A stretch of 64,000 bases of DNA, taken from positions 336,676 through 400,675 of the forward strand of contig NW_026063265.1 in NCBI RefSeq assembly GCF_024362695.1, in the 5' to 3' direction. Made by a program: the position numbers and the translations under genes. Source of the DNA: Pectinophora gossypiella. Its lineage: Eukaryota; Arthropoda; Insecta; Lepidoptera; Gelechiidae. Positions 1 to 11,670 of this stretch are shown piece by piece; the stretch's first letter is position 1; each line of letters begins with the position of its first letter. The notes below the pieces were generated by a model, which saw nothing but the letters and a program-made list of their open reading frames with translations, did not search any database and was not told the DNA's origin.

Positions 1-60
1 AACGTTGTGTACAAAAAAGTTTTAAATTAGGTCATTTTAAAATATTTTTGTACACAACGT
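1..60. repeat. 60-bp imperfect palindrome inside HelB
   Basis: The arms ACGTTGTGTACAAAAA and TTTTTGTACACAACGT form an inverted repeat around an AT-rich centre that is itself partly self-complementary. The same palindrome is preserved in every HelB 3' half of the window (about 8300, 30975, 33377, 49147 and 50264), so it is part of the element and not a chance hairpin. Confidence 0.85.
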
Positions 61-293
61 GACGCTGACCCCTGTAAGTGTCTTGGACATAAGGGACCGA
101 TAAATATTCCTAGGTAATTTCTGCCACTCAATGGAATACATAGGTACTTTATAACGACTGTAAACAGATATTTTTTATTTTTTTTTAAATATACCTACTT
201 ACTCTCTTTTAATCACATGCTATACCGTTCCTTTTATATAATCCTTAATATTCAAATTAAAAGTACGCAGACGAAGTCGCGGGTACCAGCTAG
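1..293 (+). mobile_element. Helitron-like element HelB, 3' part
   Basis: The window opens inside this element. It ends with the hairpin GCAGACGAAGTCGCGGG and the terminus GGTACCAGCTAG at 282-293, followed by T, as expected for a Helitron CTRR end inserted between A and T. Near-identical copies of this 3' part lie at 8300-8590, 30741-31035, 33144-33435, 49147-49439 and 50264-50556. The insertion truncates the gypsy pol frame on its right. The Helitron assignment rests on end structure only; no Rep/helicase is coded here. Confidence 0.75.
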
Positions 294-1326
294 TACACAA
301 TAACCCGCACTAGAAATTATATTTTTTTTACTACTCTTGTAACAATCTACACATTCAGTAAAAATTAGCTCAATAATATTGTTTGGTTTTTTGAGGACTT
401 CCACCGCCACGGGTTGATCAGGCCCAGGGGGATTTCCGTTCTCAGGTATACCAGAAATATGTCCATCGAATTTCTTTTTCATTGACCGAGTTATAACAGA
501 TACTGTTTGTTCATACATCGACTTTAGGCTTTCACAAGTTAAGGGAATACGACTCAATGCGTCTGCAGCTGCATTGTTTCGACCCGCAACATGTTCAATT
601 TCAAAATCGTACTCTTCGAGATAGAGTCTAAACTTAGTTAACCTACTGGATGGATCTGTCAAGCTAAATAAATAAATAAGTGGTTTATGGTCAGTAATAA
701 TTTTGAACTTTCTACCGTACAAGTAAGGTCTAAAATGTCGCACACTCCAAACAATGGCTAATAATTCTAAATCGATTATAGGATATCTAGTCTCTGCTGG
801 CTTCAGATTACGACTCGCGTACGCTATTACACGACCGTTTTGATTTGATAAAACAGCACCTAAACCCTTTCTACTCGCATCTGTTTGTAAATGAAAAGTG
901 TTGTCTTTTGAAAAATCTGGATACTGAAGAACAGGTGGCTTCATTAGTGTATTTCTTAATGATTCAAAAGCTAATTGACATTCTGAAGTCCAAACAAATT
1001 GTACAGCTTTTTTACATAATTTATGCAATGGAAATACTATTTTCGCAAAGTTAGGTACAAATCGTCTATAATAATTTGCAAACGCGACGAAACGTTTGAC
1101 GTCATCACAATTTGTAGGTACCGGATATTGTTGCAACACCTTTATTTTGCCGTCATCCGGTAAAATGCCTTCCGAAGTAATTCTATGGCCTAAATAAACA
1201 ATTTCTTTACGTAAAAAATCACATTTTAGTGGATTCAATTTTAAATTAACTTTTCGGAATCGTTCCAGAATAGTAATAAGATTTTTGTTATGATCTGTTA
1301 TGTTCCTTCCTATTACTACACAATCA
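294..1326 (-). pseudogene. Ty3/gypsy pol fragment: RT thumb/connection and RNase H
   Basis: The minus-strand frame codes for the part of a Ty3/gypsy polymerase just after the RT catalytic box: a DDCVVIG remnant, then LGHRITSEGI, then FVAFANYYRRFVPNF, typical of the RT C-terminal region. RNase H follows, with TDASRKGLGAVL, LELLAIVW and TDHKPL, and AAADALSR near its end. The C-terminal tail is less conserved. Both ends are cut by Helitron-like insertions: the last 14 residues of the open frame (252-293) are read out of a HelB terminus, and the first codons out of HelA at 1327. Protease and the RT N-terminus are absent. Similar in style to the insect gypsy/17.6 group, but the clade is not established. 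Confidence 0.85.
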
Positions 1327-2505
1327 TCCATACTAATATTATAAATGCGAAAGTAACTCTGTCTGTCTGTCTGTCTGTCTGTTACTCTTTCACGCCTAAA
1401 CGGCTCAACGGATTTTGATGAAATTTGGTATGGTGATAGATGATAACCTAGAAATGGTCATAGGCTATAAATAATCACGCCATCGTTCTTAGGGGGTAGG
1501 CAGTTGGCAGATAACTAAATTGATTTAGTGATTTGTAGTCGTTTTTGTTGGGACTTTTGCTCTTTCACGTCTAAACGGCTGAACGGATTTTAATGAAATT
1601 TAGTAAGGTAATAGTTGGTTATCTAAAAACGGTTGTACGATCAAATTGATCACGTCATCGTACTTAGGGGGTAGGAAGTAGGCAGAAAACTGAATTGAGT
1701 TAGTGATTTTTTTATGGTTTTTGCTGGGAGTTTTGTCTATCATGCCTAAACGGCTCAACGGATTTTGATGAAATTTAGTTAGCTGATAGATAGTAATCTA
1801 GAAAAGGATATGGCCTATTAATATTTATGCTATCGTACTTAAGGCGTAGGCAGTAGACAGAAAACTAGGTTAGTGATTTTTAATTGTTTGTTTTAAAAGT
1901 TTGCCTCATTGACGCCTTAACGTCTGAACGGAATTTTATAAGACTTGGTTAATTTAAAGATAGGATCTTAGGCACGGACACAGGCTACTTTTTATGGCGG
2001 GAAAATACCTCATTCCCGCGGAAATCTAGATTTCGTGATCGTGTCAAGAAGCGCATGACGCCATAGCTACTGGAATGATTTCGATGTTTTTTTTTTAAAC
2101 TGAGTGACCTCAAGTTAGTATTTGATCACTTTTCTAACTTAGAGGGTAGGTAGGCGCCATAATTTAGGGAATTTATGATAAAATTTTGATGCAACTGTCT
2201 TTATTAAACAGTTATATCTCATTCCTACAGGAACCTACACATAGCTATAGCTAGCTATCTATTAACATTAAAACTCTTTCTAGAATCACATTACGCCAAT
2301 TAATTGATCTGATTTGTATAAGTTTTTTTATTCAACTGACTGTTACATTACATACAGATAAAATCTAATTACTTACACCACATCTATCTATACTTATAAT
2401 AAATCTGTAGAGAGGTCAATTCTGTACATTAAATATTTTTTCAAAATAACTATCAGGGGGTGATAAGTGGTCGATACTGATGCCAAAAATGCAATCAGTA
2501 AAATT

Positions 2506-2554
<49 letters not shown>

Positions 2555-3775
2555 ATGTTCCTTATAGAAACAAAAACTACTAGACGGATTTTAATGAAAC
2601 TTGGTACAATTATTCTTCACACTCCTGGACAGGTTATAGTATACCTTTCATCACGCTACAATCAATAGGAGCAGAGTAGTGAAGGGAAATTCTTTTGTAT
2701 GAAAAATCTAAACCACTCAAGTTAGACGTTTGAAATTTGGCACGCAGGTACCTTAGATACCGTAGAGGTACACTAAGAAAGGAATTCCCGAAATTCTCAC
2801 GGGAACGGGAATGCGGGAAAATCCTTTTGTATGAAAAATCTAAACCACTCAAGTTAGACGTTTGAAATTTGGCATGCAGATACCTTAGGTACCGTAGAGG
2901 TGCACTAAGAAAGGAATTCCCGAAATTCCCACGAGAACGGGAATTAGCGGGAAAATCCTTTTGTATGAAAAATCTAAACCACTCAAGTTAGACGTTTGAA
3001 ATTTGGCATGCAGATACCTTAGGTACCGTAGAGGTGCACTAAGAAAGGAATTCCCGAAATTCTCACGGGAACGGGAATTAGCGGGAAAATCCTTTTGTAT
3101 GAAAAATCTAAACCACTCAAGCTAGACGTTTGAAATTTGGCATGCAGGTACCATAGGTACCGTAGAGGTGCACTAAGAAAGGAATTCCCAAATTTCTCAC
3201 GGGAACGGGAATTAGCGGGAAAATCCTTTTGTATGAAAAATCTAAACCACTCAAGTTAGACGTTTGAAATTTGGCATGCAGGTACTTTAGTAAACTTAAA
3301 GCTTAGTTGCAACAGGATATTACAAAATTCCCACGGGAACGGTAGTTAGCGGGAAAAAACATTTGTATGAAAAAATCGAAACCGCGTAAGATAGATGTTT
3401 TCAATTCAATTCAATTAAATTATTTATTGCATTCCATGTAGTACAATGGGGTGTTACATAGGCATAGGAACTAAAACATGGACCCTGTAGGGCACAGCAA
3501 CGTTGAAGGGAAGAGAGGAAGTGTGTATTAAAATGAAAACTCAATGAACAATCAATTAAAAAAAATCAATTCAATCAATTGATTCAATCTAGCATGCATG
3601 CATACCTTAGTAAATATAAAGTTTATTTTTGGCTGTATTTTGAAAAATGGGAGTTATTGGGAAAAAAATTGTACTTATGAAAAAATCTAAACTGCATAAG
3701 TATGCACTCCCACACACACAAAGATCTCTCTCTTATATAACACGCCACGCGGACGAAGTCGCGGGCAAAAGCTAG
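1327..3775 (+). mobile_element. Chimeric Helitron-like element: HelA 5' part joined to HelC
   Basis: It starts TCCATACTAATATT after an A and ends GGGCAAAAGCTAG before a T, fitting A|T insertion. The first about 1060 bp match HelA (compare 4600 and 5960), including a CTGT microsatellite and three repeats of the CTAAACGGCT(C/G)AACGG block. At about 2387 the sequence switches to HelC (TCTATACTTATAATAAATC), which runs to the 3' hairpin. The normal HelA continuation is missing, so this is either HelC inserted with loss of HelA's 3' part, or a chimeric element. Non-coding; it lies inside the gypsy remnant. Confidence 0.7.
2690..3295 (+). repeat. 134-bp tandem repeats inside HelC
   Basis: About 4.5 units of about 134 bp. 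Each holds GGTACCGTAGAGGT, AAGGAATTCCC, a CGGGAACGGGAAT stretch and a TCTAAACCACTCAAG block; unit starts are visible near 2747, 2881, 3015 and 3150. Reverse-oriented arrays of the same unit occur at 14040-15030 and 18690-19610, with different copy numbers. Confidence 0.85.
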
Positions 3776-4599
3776 TTATAACTAAAAACATAATTCTCAA
3801 TGGGAACGAAAAAACTCATTTAAGTTTGTAGTGTCTTCACCCGATTGCAACTCTTGTGTTTCAATATTTTGACCTTGGGTCTCATCATAATCAGTGTAAT
3901 TAATACGTCCAAAAGAACCTCTACCCCGTGTGCTTGACTGCCGGGCACGGTAAACTGACCCGCGAGCGCGCGTGCCGCGCTGGCCATATGATGCGCCGCC
4001 GCCGCCACGATAGTATGTCGGTGTCGAGTTACTATTCGTATTGTACCTATTTTTCTGGTTATTGAATTGACGATTAAAATTATAATTATTACTGCTTCTA
4101 CGAAAATTTCTACCTCTGCCTCTCTGAGTGTTAAAGTGAGACACTCTCATGACCTGCTCGCTGTGCGGCGTAAGAGTCTGCTCGTCTACGGCAGATCTGA
4201 TAGCTTCAGGCAGCGAGTTGAACTGTCGGGAAGCGATAATTGTACTAAGACGAGTGTTGGTTAACCCATCAGCAAAGCGCTTAATTGCTACTTTTTCATT
4301 AATTGGGCGCAATATTTCGAATTTTGTATTATCGCCATCGGCTTGGGCTAGTGTCAGATTGACGAACAGTTCCTCTAACTCTGACCCAAACGATTCTACA
4401 GATCGATGGCCTTGCTTTGTATTTTGCATTTTGGTTTGAATAGAAACAGCTGACTTTTTTTGAACAAGTAATTGGTTCATGTCAGTTAATAATAAAGTAA
4501 CACTTGAATAAGTTGATTTCAATCGCATCTTTGCGCTAGGTGATAATCTAGTCTTAAGGACAAATTCAATTAATTGTTTTTAGGACTCATTATCTATCA
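3776..4599 (-). pseudogene. Ty3/gypsy Gag fragment
   Basis: An open frame of 243 residues (4528 to 3797) reads as retrotransposon Gag: a helical region with FGSELEELFVNLTLAQ and INEKVAIKRFADGL, then a Gly/Arg/Asn-rich basic tail with RGRGRNFRR and RGGGGASYGQRG, suited to RNA binding in place of a CCHC zinc knuckle. Gag-like sequence continues upstream to 4599 but with an in-frame stop, and it is cut there by HelA. After the Gag stop only about 20 bp remain before the HelC end at 3775; on the other side pol resumes past the RT active site. About 1 kb or more (protease, RT fingers and palm) is therefore missing. Confidence 0.75.
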
Positions 4600-5155
4600 T
4601 CCATACTAATATTATAAATGCGAAAGTAACTCTGTCTGTCTGTCTGTCTGTCTGTTACTCTTTCACGCCTAAACGGCTCAACGGATTTTGATGAAATTTG
4701 GTATGGTGATAGATGATAACCTAGAAATGGTCATAGGCTATAAATAATCACGCCATCGTTCTTAGGGGGTAGGCAGTTGGCAGATAACTAAATTGATTTA
4801 GTGATTTGTAGTCGTTTTTGTTGGGACTTTTGCTCTTTCACGTCTAAACGGCTGAACGGATTTTAATGAAATTTAGTAAGGTAATAGTTGGTTATCTAAA
4901 AACGGTTGTACGATCAAATTGATCACGTGATCGTACTTAGGGGGTAGGAAGTAGGCAGAAAACTGAATTGAGTTAGTGATTTTTTTATGGTTTTTGCTGG
5001 GAGTTTTGTCTATCATGCCTAAACGGCTCAACGGATTTTGATGAAATTTAGTTAGCTGATAGATAGTAATCTAGAAAAGGATATGGCCTATTAATATTTA
5101 TGCTATCGTACTTAAGGCGTAGGCAGTAGACAGAAAACTAGGTTAGTGATTTTTA

Positions 5156-5249
5156 CCCACGACGGAACGGAGCAGGTATATGCGTTTAGGGTGAGAGATG
5201 TTTGTGTGTGCGTTTGTGCAAAGAAATGTTATTAATTATCTTCTAATTA
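5156..5249 (+). mobile_element. 94-bp insertion of an unnamed repeat
   Basis: Absent from the other HelA copies, where TTTTTAATTGTTTG is continuous. It begins CCCACGACGGAACGGAGC and contains GTTTGTGTGTGCGTTTGTGC. The same beginning is found at 51345, where the element runs on for hundreds of bases, so this copy is a short or truncated derivative. Confidence 0.6.
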
Positions 5250-5990
5250 ATTGTTTGTTTTAAAAGTTTGCCTCATTCACGCCTTAACGTCTGAACGGAA
5301 TTTTATAAGACTTGGTTAATTTAAAGATAGGATCTTAGGCACGGACACAGGCTACTTTTTATGGCGGGAAAATACCTCATTCCCGCGGAAATCTAGATTT
5401 CGTGATCGTGTCAAGAAGCGCATGACGCCATAGCTACTGAAATGATTTCGATGTTTTTTTTTAAACTGAGTGACCTCAAGTTAGTATTTGATCACTTTTC
5501 TAACTTAGAGGGTAGGTAGGCGCCATAATTTAGGGAATTTATGATAAAATTTTGATGCAACTGTCTTTATTAAACAGTTATATCTCATTCCTACAGGAAC
5601 CTACACATAGCTATAGCTAGCTATCTATTAACATTAAAACTCTTTCTAGAATCACATTACGCCAATTAATTGATCTGATTTGTATAAGTTTTTTTATTCA
5701 ACTGACTGTTACATTACATACAGATAAAATCTAATTACTTACACCACATAATTAATATAGTACTACATGACTAGCTACGCTTTAAACTTGAGGAGGTAAT
5801 TCGATAGACATTTATACGAACTTTAAGCCCAGTAATCAATCATAGTAATAAGGTAATACTCATTTTAGACAAAGAAACGGATAGGTAATCAGTTCGTCAA
5901 CGAAATTATAACACCTACACTTAGTTTGTTTACTATTTAACGAGGGAAAATAATCCTTATCCATACTAATATTATAAATGCGAAAGTAAC

Positions 5991-6047
<57 letters not shown>

Positions 6048-8114
6048 TACTCTTTCACGCCTAAACGGCTCAACGGATTTTGATGAAATTTGGTATGGTG
6101 ATAGATGATAACCTAGAAATGGTCATAGGCTATAAATAATCACGCCATCGTTCTTAGGGGGTAGGCAGTTGGCAGATAACTAAATTAATTTAGTGATTTG
6201 TAGTCGTTTTTGTTGGGACTTTTGCTCTTTCACGTCTAAACGGCTGAACGGATTTTAATGAAATTTAGTAAGGTAATAGTTGGTTATCTAAAAACGGTTG
6301 TACGAGCAAATTGATCACGTCATCGTACTTAGGGGGTAGGAAGTAGGCAGAAAACTGAATTGAGTTAGTGATTTTTTTATAGTTTTTGCTGGGAGTTTTG
6401 TCTATCATGCCTAAACGGCTCAACGGATTTTGATGAAATTTAGTTAGCTGATAGATAGTAATCTAGAAAAGGATATGGCCTATTAATATTTATGCTATCG
6501 TACTTAAGGCGTAGGCAGTAGACAGAAAACTAGGTTAGTGATTTTTAATTGTTTGTTTTAAAAGTTTGCCTCATTCACGCCTTAACGTCTGAACGGAATT
6601 TTATAAGACTTGGTTAATTTAAAGATAGGATCTTAGGCACGGACACAGGCTACTTTTTATGGCGGGAAAATACCTCATTCCCGCGGAAATCTAGATTTCG
6701 TGATCGTGTCAAGAAGCGCATGACGCCATAGCTACTGGAATGATTTCGATGTTTTTTTTTTAAACTGAGTGACCTCAAGTTAGTATTTGATCACTTTTCT
6801 AACTTAGAGGGTAGGTAGGCGCCATAATTTAGGGAATTTATGATAAAATTTTGATGCAACTGTCTTTATTAAACAGTTATATCTCATTCCTACAGGAACC
6901 TACACATAGCTATAGCTAGCTATCTATTAACATTAAAACTCTTTCTAGAATCACATTACGCCAATTAATTGATCTGATTTGTATAAGTTTTTTTATTCAA
7001 CTGACTGTTACATTACATACAGATAAAATCTAATTACTTACACCACATAATTAATATAGTACTACATGACTAGCTACGCTTTAAACTTGAGGAGGTAATT
7101 CGATAGACATTTATACGAACTTTAAGCCCAATCAATCAATCAATCAATCATAGTAATAAGGTAATACTCATTTTAGACAAAGAAACGGATAGGTAATCAG
7201 TTCGTCAACGAAATTATAACACCTACACTTAGTTTGTTTACTATTTAACGAGGGAAAATAATCCTTACTAATATTATAAATGCGAAAGTAACTCTGTCTG
7301 TCTGTCTGTCTGTTACGCTTTCCCGCTTAAACCTCTCAACCGATTTTGATTAAATTTGGCACAGACAATCTTTAGACCCTGAGAAAGGACATAGGATACC
7401 TTTTATTGCGAAAAGAAGGGACGAAGAGATTGAAATAGGGGTTGAAAGTTTGTATGGGATATTTTAATTTTAAAATATAAATCCATGAAACTTTATATTT
7501 AAGCACTTGATAAAAAATAATTAAACATTTGTTCTAGCGTTGCTGAAATTTCGACCAGTGAGGGGGTGAAATGAGGGTTGAAAGTTTGTATGGGAGTTCG
7601 TCATTTTTGGGGATAAAACCACGAAACTTTATATTTAGGTACTTGATAAGAAATAAAAAAACAATTTGTTAAAGCGTTTTTGAAAATTCGATCTTTGAGG
7701 GGATGAAATAGGTGTTGAAATTTTTTATGAGGTTCGTCATTTTTCAAGATAAAAATATTAAATTTTGTGTTTAGGCACTAAATAACAAACAAAAAATCGT
7801 TTGTTCAAGCATTTTGAAATTTTTACCAGTATGGGGGTGAAATACGGGTTGAATGTTTGTATGGGTATTCGTCATTTTTGAAGATAAAACCATGAAACTT
7901 GGTACGTAGGTCTCTTAGGATGTGCAGAGTTTTTCCGGATACAAACGGATTTTCCGAAATTCGAACGGAACGGAACGGATTCGGAACGGGAACTACGAAG
8001 CCAAACTTTTTGTATACAAAATATTAACCACTGAACCTAGGAACATGATATTTAGTAGTTTTGGGTGTATCAAGTTAAAAAAAATTGGCTTTTGTAGATA
8101 AAGTTCCTTTTAAC

Positions 8115-8262
8115 GAATACTCTGCATCGCCGCCACTGCCGTCGGTCGTCGTTCGTCGTCGCGCACATTCGCCGAAGTGTGGCGGCAGTCAACGGCGCTG
8201 TCTTGTGGTGGGGGAGCGCACGTGGTGTATACGTGGCCTGCTCGCGAGTGTCGAGTCCAAAC
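8115..8262. other. GC-rich island inside HelB
   Basis: About 150 bp of GC-rich sequence, with CGCCGCCACTGCCG and an E-box-like GCACGTGG, in an otherwise AT-rich element. It is repeated almost unchanged at 31080-31215, 33482-33617, 48965-49110 and 50085-50230. Both strands are open for about 65 codons in each copy, but the only support is copy identity, so I do not call a gene. It could be captured host sequence. Confidence 0.5.
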
Positions 8263-8590
8263 AATTTCTACATTTTAACAAATAATAACAAAATAGCAAA
8301 CGTTGTGTACAAAAAAGTTTTAAATTAGGTCATTTTAAAATATTTTTGTACACAACGTGACGCTGACCCCTGTAAGTGTCTTGGACATAAGGGACCGATA
8401 AATATTCTTAGGTAATTTCTGCCACTCAATGGAATACATAGGTACTTTATAACTACTGTAAACAGATATTTTTTATTTTTTTTAAATATATCTACTTACT
8501 CTCTTTTAATCACATGCTATACCGTTCCTTTTATATAATCCTTAATATTCAAATTAAAAGTACGCAGACGAAGTCGCGGGTACCAGCTAG

Positions 8591-9651
8591 TTATTAAATA
8601 ATTTAAATAGGTCCTGCTCAAATACGCTTGTTGCTTTTTTGCGTAACTCGGTATTTAAATACGGTATTTGAGAGGAAGGGGAAGACCAAGAAGAGCTTAC
8701 ATGGAACAGATTAAAGAAAAGGTTAACGTCGTGTCTTATAGGGAAGTCAAGGAATTGGCCTTTGATAGACTGGAATGGAAAATGCTACACCGACAAGAGC
8801 GTGGCTCTTAAATTGATGATGATGATGGTATTTAAATCAATATATTGTTTTAAGTATGCGCTCTGCCTAAAGGTAATAACTCGATGGATTTTACGTAATA
8901 TTAAACCATGCTCTATACACTTTTTTAGGTGTACGTAATGAATCACATATTTGTATTTATTATATAAGTTTGGAACGAGTTTTTTAGTTTTACCACCAGG
9001 AGGAATGCACTTTTCTGCACAAAATGGAAGATCGTTGTGGTATTGATGTAAATGGTCAGGATATAACAGATCTACTTCAAGTATGTAACCCCAGGCATTG
9101 TTGTCGGGTATACTTGAAACGTTAAAATCATTTAATTAGCTTTCAAGCAAAAACCTGAAATTCGCGTATGGTAAATATTGACACATACTGAAACCATAAA
9201 GATTATTACAATCCACATAAACGATATAAGACTCGGGTTGTGATTCATCGTATTCATTAATATATTTATTGTTAGCTTTAGCATAGCGATGCGAACACAT
9301 ACATAATCCACCTCGAATTCCGTCTTGAATCATTCGGGTAATTTCTATGTCAGATATAAGTTCAAGTTTAATTCCTGTTATTAATAACATAGCATCAAAC
9401 GATAGGCTTGGCGCTGAGATGTAAAAGGCAGGGTCGAGAGTGTAATGTCGCTTGCTTACAGGTCTTACGGAAATTCTGAAATATATCAGTTAACAGAAGA
9501 ACATCCGATTTGAGATACAAGTCAGTATACTCTCCTAAACTAGTCAAACTAAATCGCGACCATACAGACATCGCGTGATTGTAATCATCATCGGAAATTG
9601 GATCATTATTTAATGAATTAAAAAAACAAGACTTCGATGGCAGTGCGGTTT
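8591..9651 (-). pseudogene. Polinton protein-primed DNA polymerase B, C-terminal fragment
   Basis: Reading from 9651 to 8591 on the minus strand gives the second half of a Polinton/Maverick family-B polymerase: DYNHA, then SDVLLLTDIFQNF, a short frameshifted stretch near 9440, then LSFDAMLLITGIKLEL, GIRGGLCMCSHRYAKANNKY and the palm motif A, YVDCNNLYGFSM, and further down GGKTKKLVPNLYNKYKYVIHY, FRQSAYLKQYIDLNT and ELRKKATSVFEQD. It is broken by a frameshift, a stop after the motif A region near 9136, a LINE fragment at 8661-8827, a Helitron at 8590 and a Polinton end at 9652. It is a dead remnant, distinct from the PolB copy at 38962, which stops just where this one begins. Confidence 0.8.
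8661..8827 (+). mobile_element. 5'-truncated LINE 3' end with target duplication
   Basis: It codes the last residues of a non-LTR ORF, GRGRPRRAYMEQIKEKV and LEWKMLHRQERGS then stop, a C-terminal style common in RTE-like LINEs, followed by a GATGATGATGATGG tail. GTATTTAAAT flanks it on both sides (8651-8660 and 8828-8837). The PolB frame resumes cleanly across the duplication, which confirms the boundaries. Confidence 0.75.
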
Positions 9652-9658
9652 AGTAGGT

Positions 9659-9774
9659 AGTTATTGGGCATTCTAAATCATCTTTTTTTCTCAATTTCAC
9701 TCACAGCTCGCTCGCCCGACGAGCGAGCTGTTTCGCTTCATTTCGAAAAAAGATGATTTAGAATGCCCAATAAC
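9659..9774. repeat. Palindrome within Polinton terminal repeat
   Basis: The outer arms GTTATTGGGCATTCTAAATC and their complement are perfect for about 29 bp. The middle is diverged, and the centre is CTCGCTCG-CCCGA-CGAGCGAG. The same structure occurs at 31999-32114 and 43944-44059, so each Polinton end can fold into a long hairpin. Confidence 0.85.
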
Positions 9775-11399
9775 TGATTCGAAATTGTGGAGACCGATTG
9801 CAATTGAAAATCAACTAACCTGGTTCCAAGCTACTTTGACACTAATCTCACTATTGTATTTGAAACATAATTTTTATAACATCCAAATCACATGCTTTTG
9901 TCTAGGCCGGAGGCTCGTACCTTCCAGATTCAGATCTACTAAGCTTTGACATTATCTAGGCCGATTGCTCATGCTTGCTACAGCATCCAGATATGTCGTG
10001 GCTGTTCTGTTCTGTCTCTGTACTTGGTATCTAGACAAATTGTCCTTAGGTTTAACCTACTAAACAAATTTTCTGTATCTAGGCCGGTTGCTCGTACTTT
10101 TCCAGGTTTACAAAGCTTTGATGTGTACTGTGCTGGTTGCTCATGCCTGTAAGAATGCTATGTAGGCATACAGATACATCGAGGCTATCCCTGTACTTAG
10201 TACCTAGTCACAGATTTTCTGCCTAGACCGGTAAGTAACCTTCCAGCAGGTACTGTTCCACATCGTGTACTTAAGTACCGCAACGGACAACAAGGATATA
10301 TCTAAAACTCTTGTGCACTGTTTCAACACTATGAACCAAATGATCGCAAATTGCTATCTGAACTTATGAACCTGGTAGATCAAAAAGTCTTATTCTGAAC
10401 AGGAATCACGAACTAAAACATTGTCATACGATTTGATTGAACGGTATCGTTTTTATGTCGCATTGTCATCTGTAGTCCTTACCGAAACAAAACGACATCA
10501 TAAACTTGTAGGTAAAGAATAGGTGTCCAAGTTTTTGCTTTAACTAACAAGCGCAACGTGTTTAGAAAGTGAAGGTTCTGAATATGAATAAAGTAAATTT
10601 TCAAAATAAGAAGTAAGTATATGGATTAGACATTTTTGTAAGATATGATTTTGATTATGATATTTCCTCCTTGTTCAGCGGAGAAATGAAGTAATGATAC
10701 CGCCACAATTTGAATTATAATGTAGACAGTATTCTTAAATTATATTTATATTATACAGGGTGTTAGTGACATCGTAACGAAAAAAAAAATTGAACGCCTA
10801 TTTTATTGTACTAAAAATGATGGTGGGTGTTTTTCTTGTCGCAAATGTTTAATTAAGATTTTCAATTTTTACTGTGCCGCAATGTAAGTCGAACAACGCG
10901 CCACACAGACGCTAAACTTACGCGCGGCTACGTTACGCGTGCGTGATACGATGTTGATATCTAGGTAGGAGTTTTCATTCTCTTGTATTTAGATGCTTAG
11001 TGGTTCAACGTTTAAAAATGTTGTTTGTTGAAGTAGAACACCTACTGCCACGATTTTTCACGCACGGTACCTACCTACCAGTTATTAAAACGTTCCTAAC
11101 TTATTAACAATAAAAACCCTACTCTTGCCTTACCTTAATTGTTATTCCTTCGGATGAAGTACCTAGGTAGGTACCCTAGAACATGTCACGTCACGTAGGT
11201 ATGCAACATCGCGTTTCCTCCGCGGTAGGTAGGTATCACACGCACTCACAAACACAACACCTTGCTCTTTAATAAACATCAACAATCTTCCATACTTTTG
11301 CGCAGTAAATGGTCTATGATCTATCATCATAGTCGACACTACTCATTTACAGAATGAAACAAACACTCACAAACACGAAAAAAATATCCTCGAAAAACA

Positions 11400-11670
11400 T
11401 CACGCGATTCGGGTCAAGCTTAGTATTCGACTGAGCGGAACTAGCGGAAGCGCGCGGCGGCGTTAGCGCAAAGCATCAAAGGCGCCGACTAAGGGCGCCG
11501 ACGACGCACCGGCCGCGGCTGAGTCGAGCCGACGACTAGAGAGAGAGAGAGAAGTATGTTTATGGTGCAAGTGACAGAGAAAGAAATAGTATCTGTTCGT
11601 ATGCCTACTTTATTGGCGAGCGTTGCCCTTGACCCGTGCGCCGGCTATTCACCTGCGCATAGCTGAAGTT
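11400..11670. other. CpG-rich segment carried by the TA transposon
   Basis: GC-rich sequence with AGCGCGCGGCGGCG, GACGACGCACCGGCCGCGGC and a GAGAGAGAGAGAGAAG tract. The element's flanking sequence is AT-rich. The same segment is kept in copy B (17530-17700, reverse). It resembles a CpG/GAGA promoter region picked up from a gene, but no coding exon can be defined. Confidence 0.4.

Larger units (their letters stand above)
4600..8590 (+). mobile_element. Composite Helitron: HelA + HelA + HelB
   Basis: Three 5' ends precede one 3' end. HelA starts at 4600 (TCCATACTAAT after A) and runs to about 5953, where the text reads TCCTTA. A second HelA starts at 5960 and runs to 7261. HelB starts at 7262 (TCCTTACTAAT) and ends with CTAG at 8587-8590. 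The two HelA modules are almost identical apart from the CTGT count, a 94-bp insertion at 5156 and an AATC expansion near 7130. A HelA-HelB composite also occurs at 33144-35729 and around the Polinton at 30741-45416, so HelA+HelB is a recurrent unit; here the 5' module is duplicated. No transposase is coded. Confidence 0.7.

Noticed and set aside
2480..2668. Frames with CLSVCLSV repeats, also at 15047 and 19632
   Set aside because: Translations of the CTGT microsatellite in HelC.
8070..8285. Paired 64- and 66-codon frames on opposite strands, repeated at 31048, 33450, 48918 and 50036
   Set aside because: They are identical because the Helitron DNA is identical; no domain, and both strands are equally open in a GC-rich island.
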